Assembly: GCA_947650285.1 (NCBI GenBank)
Contig: CANTFL010001075.1
Span: forward strand, 1 to 64,000
Direction of reading: 5' to 3'
DNA: 64,000 nt
Origin: Hyaloperonospora brassicae
Lineage: Eukaryota; Oomycota; Peronosporomycetes; Peronosporales; Peronosporaceae
Of the stretch, positions 50,877 through 59,928 are shown one piece after another (position 1 is the stretch's first letter; each line of letters starts with the position of its first letter). The position numbers and the translations under genes are program-made. The notes beneath the pieces were generated by a model. The model searched no databases. It had not been told where the DNA came from and was given only the letters and a program-made list of their open reading frames with translations.

Positions 50877-51166
50877 CGACAATGAGGACAGCGACGACGA
50901 CCTCTGTGACGTCTGTAATTGTGTCGATGGGTTTATTTATTCAGTTTGACAGTAAACGTCGCTGCTCGTATCGAAAACGAGAGGGACACAAGCAAACACC
51001 TGACAAAAGCCGACGGAAGCAAAAGTATATGTTGCAACAGACAGATTTCAGGTATCAAAAGGTTGGGAGGAGGAGGGGATGTGGTCCTCCTCCCATCTGA
51101 AGTCCGTCGTTATGACTATCGGTGTGTCGCGGCGCGAGCAGTCGCCCGTACGGCTTCCTCCCTGTC

Positions 51167-52678
51167 TTACATACGGCCGCTGCCTTGCAAGTCGCTTTGC
51201 TCGACCACGTCCATTTGATCCGGCGTGTCCTCGTTCATCGAAGAAGGAGCTTCGTCGTCGTTCACCATTGTCTTGCTCGGCTTTCGAAGGGCTTTACCGG
51301 CACCCGCAACTGGCTCAGCGTCTTCGCCTTCACCGTCCGACAGCAGTCCCTGCTGGTACAACTTGTCCAGGTCCTCTTCGTCCTCTTCCGGTTCCTTCGA
51401 TCCCTTGACGGGCTCAGCGTCTTCGCTTCCACCGTCCGATAGCAGTCCCTGCTGGTACAACTTGTCCAGGTCCTCCTCGTCCTCTTCCAATTCCTTCGAG
51501 CCCATCTCAAACCCGTCGCCCTCACCAAGTGCCTCCTTCTCGCCCGTCGCGGACCCCATCTCGTCGCTCTCGCTAACCGGCCCACCACCTTCAGACATTT
51601 GGAGGCCCATAGTTTCCAGCAGTTTTGTCATCTCAGGGTTCTTCCCAGCCGCGCCAAACATGTCCTTCATCAACGCGGCTATGTCGATACTGCTCGAGCC
51701 CGATTCGTCGGCCCCTGCAGCCTGTGCCGCAGTTCCAGCTTTGCCGCTCCCGGACGCCGCGGCATCCGCAATCATCTGTGCAATCTCCGAGCCAGGCTCG
51801 ACCTCGCCGTACTTCTTGCCACGCCCGCCCGCCACAATGCCCTCAATGTAGTCCATCACATACGTCAAGCGGGTAAAGATGCCTGCCTGTTCGCCGCAGC
51901 GGCTTCCCCAGCTCACGAACCCAACGATCGTGTCGTCGTTCACGAGCAACGGACCCCCCGAGTCGCCGTTGCACGTGTCGCGGCCACCGCCTGTACCAGC
52001 GCAGAGCATACCTTCAGTAACGCGACCGACGTAGCGCTCGAACTTGCCGCACTCGGCGTTCGAGATGATTGGAACCGTCAGCTCGTTCAGACGCGTGCTC
52101 ATCTTGGCGTTGCTCTCGGGGGTCTTGCCCCAGCCAAACACAGTGGCCATCGTGCCCACTTCATTGTCCGATCCGTCAGCAGCACACATCTTTGCCGTCG
52201 GGCGCTTGACGGGCTTCTCGAGCTTGAGCAGACCAATGTCATAGAGATGGGCCGTCTTGTTGTACAGCGGGTGGCGAAAGCCTGCAATGACGTTAAAGTC
52301 CACGCCCTCCTGCTCGCCGCGCCTGGCTTCGCCCACGGAGCTGAAATTGGACTCGAACGTGGCGACAGTGGGCAAGAGGCCAATGGTGATGCAGTGGCCG
52401 GCCGTGAGGATGTACTGCGGCGCAATGAGCGTCCCGGCGCAGAACGTGCCGCCCGAGACACTGTCACTGAGGCTCGCAATGAACGGGTACTTGGAAATGT
52501 CGGCCGCCGACCCGCCGTAGATGCGGTTCTGTTCGTTCAGTGTCGTCGGCCGCGACTTTGCGTCGATACTGTCGGCTTCGGCCTTGTTGTCGAGCGAGAA
52601 GTCGTAGCCGAACGTGCCACTGGACCACGTCGCGAGGGCCGTGACGACGCATGCGTTGAGGACCCGAGTGACGCGCAT
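51167..52678 (-). CDS. Secreted trypsin-like serine protease with acidic repeat tail (SP1)
   Basis: A single exon of 503 residues starts at the ATG at 52678; the preceding in-frame GTG is ignored. A signal peptide (about 1-24) and propeptide lead to the activation site NR-IYGG (R52/I53). The S1 peptidase domain has the full triad H95 (LTAGHC), D147 (YDIGLL) and S240 (GDSGGP), and D234 in the S1 pocket, so it should cut after Arg or Lys. After about residue 290 comes a roughly 210-residue Gly/Ala- then Glu/Asp-rich tail with two 33-residue repeats (EEDEEDLDKLYQQGLLSDG). The catalytic domain resembles the Phytophthora trypsin/glucanase-inhibitor family, but it looks active. It is the first of four same-strand paralogues. 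Confidence 0.9.
   Translation of the reverse strand: MRVTRVLNACVVTALATWSSGTFGYDFSLDNKAEADSIDAKSRPTTLNEQNRIYGGSAADISKYPFIASLSDSVSGGTFCAGTLIAPQYILTAGHCITIGLLPTVATFESNFSSVGEARRGEQEGVDFNVIAGFRHPLYNKTAHLYDIGLLKLEKPVKRPTAKMCAADGSDNEVGTMATVFGWGKTPESNAKMSTRLNELTVPIISNAECGKFERYVGRVTEGMLCAGTGGGRDTCNGDSGGPLLVNDDTIVGFVSWGSRCGEQAGIFTRLTYVMDYIEGIVAGGRGKKYGEVEPGSEIAQMIADAAASGSGKAGTAAQAAGADESGSSSIDIAALMKDMFGAAGKNPEMTKLLETMGLQMSEGGGPVSESDEMGSATGEKEALGEGDGFEMGSKELEEDEEDLDKLYQQGLLSDGGSEDAEPVKGSKEPEEDEEDLDKLYQQGLLSDGEGEDAEPVAGAGKALRKPSKTMVNDDEAPSSMNEDTPDQMDVVEQSDLQGSGRM
51299..51496 (-). repeat. Two 99-bp coding repeats in the SP1 tail
   Basis: Tandem in-frame units at 51496-51398 and 51397-51299 each encode 33 residues around EEDEEDLDKLYQQGLLSDG. 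They differ at only a few positions (KEL/KEP, GGS/GEG). Confidence 0.9.
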
Positions 52679-55600
52679 GTAACTCACTCACTCACTCCCT
52701 CACTTACTCACTTACTTACTACTTTGGGAGCTCACTGGTACCAACGACCGCCCGAGAGACCGACCGCACACAGAGAGGGTAGGCAACCAAAACGACAGTC
52801 AGTCGTTAAAGACGCGAAAAAACAACGCGGGCAATCGATGCGGTTGGCCGGCGTGAAAACTCAAACTGACCCTCGGAAAAGCGGCTCAGGCGTCTCGTCG
52901 AGTGGTTTTGTGGCGAACCAGGAGGTTGGGTCGAGCCGGACCCCTTTTGCCAAAGGAGACGTGACGGACATGACCAGGACGGGATCCGCGAACTTCGATG
53001 GGACGGGAACAGACGTCGCAAGGGACCTGCGGCCCGAAGAGCTACTGGCCGACCACTAGTGCTCCGGCAGACAAGTGGCGAGGAAAACCAACTGCTCGCG
53101 CGTCGCATTGCACGCGGGGCGAAAAAAGCCACAGCGAGCGCCGCACGGGTCGAACGCCAGAGAGCGGCCAAGTGGTGTGCACCGATCGTCGGCGCTGGCG
53201 CTTTTTTTGCTGGGCGGACGGACTGATCGGACTGATCGGACTGATCGGACAGCTCGGACTGATCGGACAGCTCGCCGAACGTGTCGATCAGTTCTGGTTG
53301 AGGAGGTGCTTCAATGTCCAGTGCGGCGGCCTTTTCGGACCAGAGCCGACGGTCGTCGAGTGAACGCGCCGGCCCAGGTTTGGGACACGTGACAGGAAGA
53401 AGCTGGGCTGGATCAAGGGCAACACGTCGCGTCGATCGACCTGATGCGAGGAGTAGGAGGTACGATGGCGGCCTTGACAGCTGCGGGCTGGACGAGGTCC
53501 AAGCAGGTGGAAAAGTCCGGTAGGGACGTCTCACTTGTTTGGACTCTATGGTTGCAGATAGCATCACGTGTGAACGTGTGTGTGAATGTCGATAAGCGAT
53601 GAAGAGGAAGAGACGTAAGCTGCGGGCTTAGTGCTTAGCGGTGTGGCAATGCAGGAGGACGCCGTAGTTGTCGAGATACATTGGAGACTGAGCCCGACAA
53701 AACTCGAGTCAGCCAGCGAGTAATCAAACGTTACGCTTCAGTGCAGTTCGCTGGAACTACTCACTCGACTGTTTGTCTCTTCGATACGACGTTGTGGTCG
53801 CCGCACGTGCGCAAAGTAGTACGAACTCGACCACTTGTCGTGCGCAACGACACGTTCACAAGGACGAAGACGAACGAGCGCCAGACGTCGCGTATGGAAC
53901 GAGCATCGCTTTTCCAGGCGAAGAGCACGGCGATGTGTCGACTTTGCGGTGTGGATGCATACTTTTCTGCTGTAGAATCGTCTTGTAGGATGCCGTGTGG
54001 GGAAAGGCCTTTGCCTGCTATGCATATTGCGACATCGCTAGAGCTGTCACACGTCCTTGGATACCCTGCAAAGTAGCAACACAGGGACGCGTGCTTTCCC
54101 AATGCATTGATGCTTGCGCCACGACGACTCGATCGATCTCGTAGGTGAGTTGTTCGAAGGCCATGTGTCGGTCGTACTCAAGTGCCCGCGAGGTAAGCGC
54201 TCGTTACAGACTCGTCCAGCTCCCAGTGCCTCTACTGAAAGTTGCTATGGTGGTGTAGACGGCTCTTGAAGGTGTGTAAACGCTGCACGCGGCCATTGAC
54301 ACGGTAGAAAACATGCAGAGCACCTGCGTGGCGGCCAGCAGCTTGTCGCGCAAACTGTCCAACTGTCCCTTTGGCACTAGTCGCATGCCGAAGCACAACT
54401 TTCTGCCCCCTCCCGCGTGTCGTCTACTAGATCGTGTCCATCTCTCTGCTGCCACTGTCGAGGAAAGCAAAGTGAAGCCGACTGCCTGTAAAGCATTGAA
54501 CGAACGCCAGCGTTTGGACGATACGTTGACATCGAGTGCGACTGTACAGTCGTGTAAGTCAGTAGAGGCGACAGCGGTTCACTTGTTGTCGCCTCCTTAT
54601 TCGACCGTCCGGACGATACCGCACGGCGGATGTGTAGCTACGAGCGGCGGCAAAAGACGAAGAACGCGTTCGTTTTGCGAGAAACCACTAAGCAGTTCGT
54701 GCAAAGGCGTTCGTGTAGTAATTTCCCACGCTTTTACATCACGTTGTGTGCATACCTCGCACTTGCACTCCATTGCACATCCTTCACCACACATGGCAGA
54801 TCCTATCGATCACAAATAGTTGCGGTGCTCACTGACTGAGCACGTGTTCCACGAAGACGACGCTCGTGCATCGAGTGTTGTCACGAGGCAGATTGTTTAT
54901 AAAGTTGAATGGTATGTGCCTTGATTGTTCGACAGTACAAGTAGCGCGTGTACGTGCCCCTTCGAGCCATAAACGCAGAGTCGGCAGGTACAGCACTCCA
55001 AAGTCGCTGTTGCATCGCTATCGCCAATCTATTCGATTGCGACGTTGGCGATCGCTGTGAATGCGAGCTCAAGAGCTTGCTCGTTCGATCCCAGATGCTG
55101 ATGCGCCTACTTGGAAACATACAGAGCGATGCTCGTATGAACACATGCTCAGCCATCGGCGCATCTTCTTCAGTTTTGGGACCTTTTACACCGCATGCTG
55201 CATCATTCGTGCGCGCCGCTCTTCGCTTTTCAGTCAATTGCGTTCGCGCTTGTGCGAGACGTTTAGTATCACAAGACTCATCGACAAACAAAGCTGCAGA
55301 GAAGTCCGGCTTTTACCTTACGCACGGTCACGAACAGCGTTGCGCGTCTGACTCGCAGCTGCAGTGTCGGCCTTATGTACACATAGGTGGCAGTAGTCTT
55401 TTCGGATCCGGATGCTTAGCTCGTTGCACAAACCACAGTATCGCTTGCATCGCGTTGCGAGAATCATAACCTAAAAAAGACCTTACGACGCACAGTACTG
55501 GCCAACATGCGTGGCAAGAGTTCCTCTGAAGCTTCAGTGGCTCTCCCAATTCGTGCATGGACCTTGTTCATGGAATAGCGAGGCGAGTCGTAGACAATGA

Positions 55601-55864
55601 GCATTTGCAGTACGAGCAACGAGCATTTGCAGTACGAGCAACGAGCATTTGCAATATGGATCACTTCGTGTTTTTCTTCTTAACAAGCGCACACGAAAGC
55701 CGATGCACCCGCAGCTCTCGAACGACTGCAAAGCCGATACAGCTCATTCCACCACTACACAAAAGAGCTCCGTGTGATCAAAAGTACAGACCAGTCCACA
55801 TTCAGCTGCCACTTCGTGACTGTGCCAGCGTCGTTCGTGGCCGAGCCGTTGCATACCCCTCTTT
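52679..55864. other. 3.2-kb spacer in the protease array
   Basis: Starts with a TCAC/TTAC-rich leader (52681-52725) upstream of SP1. No protease remnant was recognised. Frames such as 54313-54819 plus (168 codons) and 54948-55469 plus (173 codons) lack domains and overlap comparable antisense frames. A direct repeat of a GCATTTGCAGTACGAGCAAC-type unit (20 bp, about three copies, the last diverged) lies around 55600-55655. I call no gene. Confidence 0.5.
53221..53274. repeat. 9-bp tandem repeat, six copies
   Basis: Six units of GACTGATCG (copies 4 and 6 read GACAGCTCG) run from 53221 to 53274. On the minus strand they would encode (S/L)DQS repeats in an open frame at 52806-53567, which I do not accept as a gene. 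Confidence 0.9.
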
Positions 55865-56881
55865 CTAGCTTGACCCGTCAAACGCAAATGTGAACTCCTT
55901 CTCACCAGGGGTCCGTCTAGTAGTTAGGGACCCGGCAGCCGACGCAATCGCATCAATCGACTTGGCACTCATCGTCTTCGGGTGCTTGCTACTGGCCGTC
56001 GCAGTGATCTCTAATTCTTTCGTCCTTGACATGTTGTCGACGCTCGATGTCTTGTCCCGACCGCCACTGGCCACGACGTCGTTGATGTAGTCCAAGACAG
56101 ACGACACGCGAGTGTACACACCAGGTTCCTTGCCGCAGTTGTCGCCTGTCCAGCTCACGAACCCCACAAGGACGTCATCGACAACAAGCGGTCCGCCCGC
56201 ATCACCCCTGCAGGAGCTCTTGCCTTTGCCTTCGCCAGCACAGAGCATCTCTTTTGTAAGGAGGTCCGTGTACGCCTCGAATCGATTGCACTTTGCCAGC
56301 GAAATAATCGGAATGTCCACTTGTTGAAGGGTGAAAACAGCAGAGCTCTCTTCAGTCTGTCCCCAACCGAGCACCGTCGCTACAGTGCCAACTTGTTCGT
56401 CCGATCCATCAGCAGCAGGCAACGTCGCCGGTTTCTGCGTCACGGCCGTCTCGAGCTTGAACAGACCCACGTCGTACAGGTGCTTCCTCCTGTTGTACAT
56501 TGGGTGCTTGAACCCTTTGACAATCCGAACGATCTCGCCGTCCTCTCCGAAACTATACTCCGAGTCAAACGACGCCGTCATGTCTACCTCGTCCGTCTTG
56601 ATACAATGAGCTGTCGTCACGAGGTACTGGGGCGCGATCAACGTCGCTGCACACACAGTCACGCCATCGATCCGGACACTTGCAACGTACGGGTGGTCCT
56701 TGATCTCGGCTTCCTCGCCGCCAAAAATGCGGCTCTCTTCGACGGCCGTCAAGCCGGTGCTCTCCTCAACGGGTCCATCTGCTTCGTCCGTAGCACTCGT
56801 GAGCAACAGACTGTCGGCACGTGCAACAAACGTCAACGAGACAAGAGCCACAACCTCCAGACATGTCGTCAGTCGGGTCAT
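55865..56881 (-). CDS. Catalytically dead trypsin homologue, glucanase-inhibitor-like (SP2)
   Basis: A single exon of 338 residues starts at the ATG at 56881. Signal peptide (about 1-22), propeptide, then R51-IFGG. The S1-peptidase fold is intact with H92 (TTAHC) and D137 (YDVGLF), but the nucleophile is replaced: the usual GDSGGP reads GDAGGP (A228). The S1-pocket Asp is also Ser (S222). Loss of both rules out normal trypsin activity. Phytophthora glucanase inhibitor proteins (GIPs) are secreted S1-fold proteins with a mutated triad that bind plant endoglucanases, so a GIP-like inhibitor role is the leading inference; a decoy or binding role is the alternative. The tail after residue about 265 is short and Ser/Thr/Lys-rich. 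An 8-bp satellite lies 6 bp upstream of the ATG. Confidence 0.88.
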   Translation of the reverse strand: MTRLTTCLEVVALVSLTFVARADSLLLTSATDEADGPVEESTGLTAVEESRIFGGEEAEIKDHPYVASVRIDGVTVCAATLIAPQYLVTTAHCIKTDEVDMTASFDSEYSFGEDGEIVRIVKGFKHPMYNRRKHLYDVGLFKLETAVTQKPATLPAADGSDEQVGTVATVLGWGQTEESSAVFTLQQVDIPIISLAKCNRFEAYTDLLTKEMLCAGEGKGKSSCRGDAGGPLVVDDVLVGFVSWTGDNCGKEPGVYTRVSSVLDYINDVVASGGRDKTSSVDNMSRTKELEITATASSKHPKTMSAKSIDAIASAAGSLTTRRTPGEKEFTFAFDGSS

Positions 56882-56887
56882 TGTCGA

Positions 56888-57012
56888 GAGGGACAGAGGG
56901 ACTGAGGGACAGAGGGACTGAGGGACAGAGGGACAGAGGGACAGAGGGACAGAGGGATAGAGGGACAGAGGGATAGAGGGACAGAGGGATAAAGGGACAG
57001 AGGGACAGAGGG
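56888..57012. repeat. 8-bp satellite abutting the SP2 start codon
   Basis: About 15.6 copies of GAGGGACA (variants ending ACT, ATA and ATAA) run from 56888 to 57012. On the SP2 coding strand this is a polypyrimidine TCCCTCTG tract ending just before the ATG. It makes a long artificial Pro/Ser/Leu-rich frame that should not be taken as protein. Confidence 0.95.
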
Positions 57013-57495
57013 TCGTTACGTAATGAGCTTTTGGTGAGCGACGCAAAAGTGTCACTAAAGTGGCAGAAGGACCGGCACTGCGATTGGCAGAGGGGTGCAG
57101 CGTTTCGTCCAATGACGACGTTCCTTCGAATGGGATCAACAGGGGAACTAAGCTGACGACAGGACGGAAAACAGCTGGGAAGAGAAAACGGGATGGGGGC
57201 AGGCGAAAAACGCTCGACGGGACGGTCCAATGGACGAACGTCGGGTTGTTTTGCTTGATACTGTAGCACAGAGAAAACGGGAGGCGACGTGTCGAGGACT
57301 CTACTTGGAGACTGTAAGTACTCATACATTACATACGGGCAAATATGCATACGTGCATCCATCGATAGATATACACGCATACATATATTCGCAGCTTGTC
57401 CGTACAAAAGCTGCGTACCATCGATCGATCGATCGATCGATCGCGACTTTGTTTGTTGTCCGAACACGCGCGCGACGGTCGTACGTCGTCGGACC
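57013..57495. other. Spacer between SP2 and SP3
   Basis: Upstream DNA of SP2 and 3' flank of SP3. It contains an (ATCG)n microsatellite at 57420-57443 (six units). No gene is seen. Confidence 0.6.
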
Positions 57496-59175
57496 TTATT
57501 CGACAAAATCGGCGTCATCGTCTTCACTGTCTTCGCCGCTCTTGGTCTTCTCCTTTGTCTCAGACTTGGCTGCCTTCTTTTTCGGAGCTACGGTCTCTTC
57601 GTCCTCGCCCTCTTCGCCTTCTTCGTCCTCTTTCTCTGCCCACTTGTCCTTCTTTGCTGCCTTCTTTGTCGACTTTAGAGCTTCGGCCTCTTCCTCCTCC
57701 TCCTCTTCGTCCTCTTCGTCCTCTTCCTCTTCACTCTTGAGCTTCTTTGCTGCCTTCTTTGTCGTCTTTGGAGCTACAGCCTCTTCTTCCTCCTCCGCTT
57801 CGTCTTCTTCCTCCTCTTCTTCTTGCTCTTCAGACTTGGCCTTTGGCAATGGCTTCTTCAGCTTCTTTGCCGAGACCGCATCGACCTCTTCGTCATCATC
57901 GCTCTCGTCAGATGCAGTCTTCTTGGACGACACACTGGACTTCTTCGTGGCCTTGTCGTCCTTTTCGTCTTCGTCATCCTCCACCAGCTTTTCAAGTTCT
58001 TCTTCCACCTCCTCTTCTACCAGCTCTTCTTCATACTCCTTGCTTGCCGCAATCTTTTCTTTCGCCTTTCTTTCGTCTCTCTTCGCGACAGCCTTGGCTT
58101 GCCTGGCTTTCTGCACTTCTTCTTCATCGCTTTCTTCTAGCCCTTCCTCCAGCGCAGCTTCAGCTGCAGCCTCCCTCTTCTCGGCCGCTTTTTCAGCTAC
58201 TCGGGCAGCCTCGATATTTTTCTCGACTTTTTCTTTGCTTTCGGTCAGGCGTCGACGACCGCGGCGGACCCTGCAGCCTGATGAAGTAGTGCTCGAGTCG
58301 GGCGATGTCGGCTCCTCCAATGAACGAGGCGACGAGTTCTTATCCTTCGAGTTGTCGGTCTGTTTGCCACTGAGAACATCGTTGATGAAGCCCATCACGG
58401 ACGTCAAGCGCGTGTACACACCCGCGTTGACCCCGCACTTGCCCCCCCAGCTCACGAATCCAATCAACGTCTTGTCGTTAGTGACCAACGGCCCTCCCGA
58501 GTCGCCATTGCACGAGTCCTTGCCGCCCCCTTTGCCTGCACACATCATCCCCTCGACGATGCGGTTGTTGTACATCTTGTTGCACTCGGCATTGGAAATG
58601 ACGGCGACGTTCACTTGCTGGAGCGTCGCGGCCAGCGACCCGTTCTCGACCTTGCCCCATCCAAAAGCCGTCGCCTCTGTGCCAACCTCATTGTCTGCTC
58701 CGTCGGCCGCACACATTTTCACCGTCGGCTGCTTTGACGGCTTCTTGAGCTTCAGCAGCCCGACATCGTACAAATGGGCCTTTTCCACGTACAACGGGTG
58801 CTGGAACTCTTGGTCGACTTCAATCGTTTCTTGACCGTCGGTCGACCCCGTGCCACGTGCTGTCCCGAGGTGGACAACGACCGTGCCCCCCTTCTTCTTC
58901 ACGCAGTGACCGGCCGTCAAAACGTACTGCGGGGCGATCAGCGACCCGCCGCAGTGAGTCCTGTCTTTCTCTTTGAACCGGATGCTCGCAATGAACGGGT
59001 AGTCCTGGATCTTCGCGTCCGAGCCGCCGTAGATGTGGTTCTCCTCGTTCGTCGAGGGGTTGTCGGCCGTGTCCGGCGGGAGCGCCGACGGACTCATTTG
59101 ACTCGAAAAGTCGTACCCCGTTGTCCCCCCCCAGGCCGTCGTCCAAGCAAACGCGAGCACCAGTGGCCACTTCAT
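57496..59175 (-). CDS. Secreted trypsin-like protease with long Lys/Glu-rich tail (SP3)
   Basis: A single exon of 559 residues starts at the ATG at 59175. Signal peptide (about 1-19), then an S1 peptidase domain with H90 (LTAGHC), D137 (YDVGLL), S226 (GDSGGP) and D220 in the S1 pocket, so trypsin specificity is expected. The activation site reads NH-IYGG: a His stands where paralogues have Arg, so trypsin-type self-activation is doubtful. From about residue 270 the protein changes: a basic cluster CRVRRGRRRL (301-310), an Ala/Lys/Glu helical stretch, then blocks of Glu/Asp alternating with KKAAKK motifs (TTKKAAKKLKSEEE, STKKAAKKDKWAEK). Such tails are seen in nucleolar and chromatin proteins and are unusual on a secreted protease. 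The frame is continuous with no intron signal at the boundary, so a fusion or low-complexity expansion is more likely than a mis-joined model. Confidence 0.87.
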   Translation of the reverse strand: MKWPLVLAFAWTTAWGGTTGYDFSSQMSPSALPPDTADNPSTNEENHIYGGSDAKIQDYPFIASIRFKEKDRTHCGGSLIAPQYVLTAGHCVKKKGGTVVVHLGTARGTGSTDGQETIEVDQEFQHPLYVEKAHLYDVGLLKLKKPSKQPTVKMCAADGADNEVGTEATAFGWGKVENGSLAATLQQVNVAVISNAECNKMYNNRIVEGMMCAGKGGGKDSCNGDSGGPLVTNDKTLIGFVSWGGKCGVNAGVYTRLTSVMGFINDVLSGKQTDNSKDKNSSPRSLEEPTSPDSSTTSSGCRVRRGRRRLTESKEKVEKNIEAARVAEKAAEKREAAAEAALEEGLEESDEEEVQKARQAKAVAKRDERKAKEKIAASKEYEEELVEEEVEEELEKLVEDDEDEKDDKATKKSSVSSKKTASDESDDDEEVDAVSAKKLKKPLPKAKSEEQEEEEEEDEAEEEEEAVAPKTTKKAAKKLKSEEEEDEEDEEEEEEEAEALKSTKKAAKKDKWAEKEDEEGEEGEDEETVAPKKKAAKSETKEKTKSGEDSEDDDADFVE

Positions 59176-59928
59176 TGTCACCTCCTCGCGCGAAGAGAGA
59201 GCAAAGAGGGTCGGAACCGATGGACGGACTGTCGCTCGACCGACAACAAGGAAAAAACTAAAGTGCTAGTGGGACACGTGACGACGATCGGCTCATCGCG
59301 CGGCGGCTGTCTGCCGATGGTCAGCTCGCAATGGTGCGACCGAAGCAGCTCTTAGGTACAGTGCACAGCTGTTGGCTGGCGTGTGACCGAGAGCTCTGGT
59401 AGCTGCTATTGGGTGGCGCCTCTACAGTCCAGTGCTGAAGGACCCCTCCCTATCCATGGACGCCGGTTGACCAACTAACTGCATCGTGCGGCGACCCGTG
59501 ACTATGGGTTATACCGGGCTTTGGTGCAGAGACAAAAGGCCGACGATGTAGTGTGATCGCACATCGACGATGCCGGAAGGTATTCATTCTCCTTCGGTCG
59601 CTCCAGTCTCTTCACATACTGAGCGAACAAACGGCAACGGAAGAGCGCGACAGGAACACGTTCATATACAGATATACAATGCGTGTATTGACAACCATCG
59701 GACAAGGGGATGGAGAGAGCGACGAGAACAAGTTGACCCGATCGAGCTCTCGATCGTTCGACCGCCCCCCCCCCCCACACAGACACACGCACACACACTG
59801 AGAAGAAGAAGGAGACGCAAAAGCATGCGGTTTTCTCCTTGGGCATGTGCCTCCTCCGTGCCGTCCACTTTCTCGACGAACGCGACAACACACACGACGT
59901 TCAACATACCGTGCGAGTCACAGTGGCA
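59176..59928. other. Spacer between SP3 and SP4 with simple repeats
   Basis: No gene. Contains a run of 12 C (59765-59776) directly followed by a CA-rich tract to about 59798. Short frames cross it in all phases. Confidence 0.65.

Noticed and set aside
51599..53059. 486-codon plus-strand frame
   Set aside because: It is antisense to SP1 and shows no domain; the minus frame carries a complete protease with signal peptide.
52806..53567. 253-codon minus-strand frame with SDQS repeats
   Set aside because: Generated by the 9-bp tandem repeat in spacer DNA; no signal peptide, domain or sensible context.
53681..54076. CRLCG string suggesting a FYVE-type zinc finger
   Set aside because: Only one Cys pair is convincing; the remaining zinc ligands and basic core are absent.
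56882..57325. N-terminal extension of SP2 rich in Pro/Ser/Leu
   Set aside because: Comes from reading the 8-bp satellite; the signal peptide starts at the ATG at 56881.
57230..58834. 534-codon plus-strand Ser-rich frame
   Set aside because: It is the antisense of Lys/Glu codons in the SP3 tail (GAG/GAA/AAG become CTC/TTC/CTT) and of the protease core.
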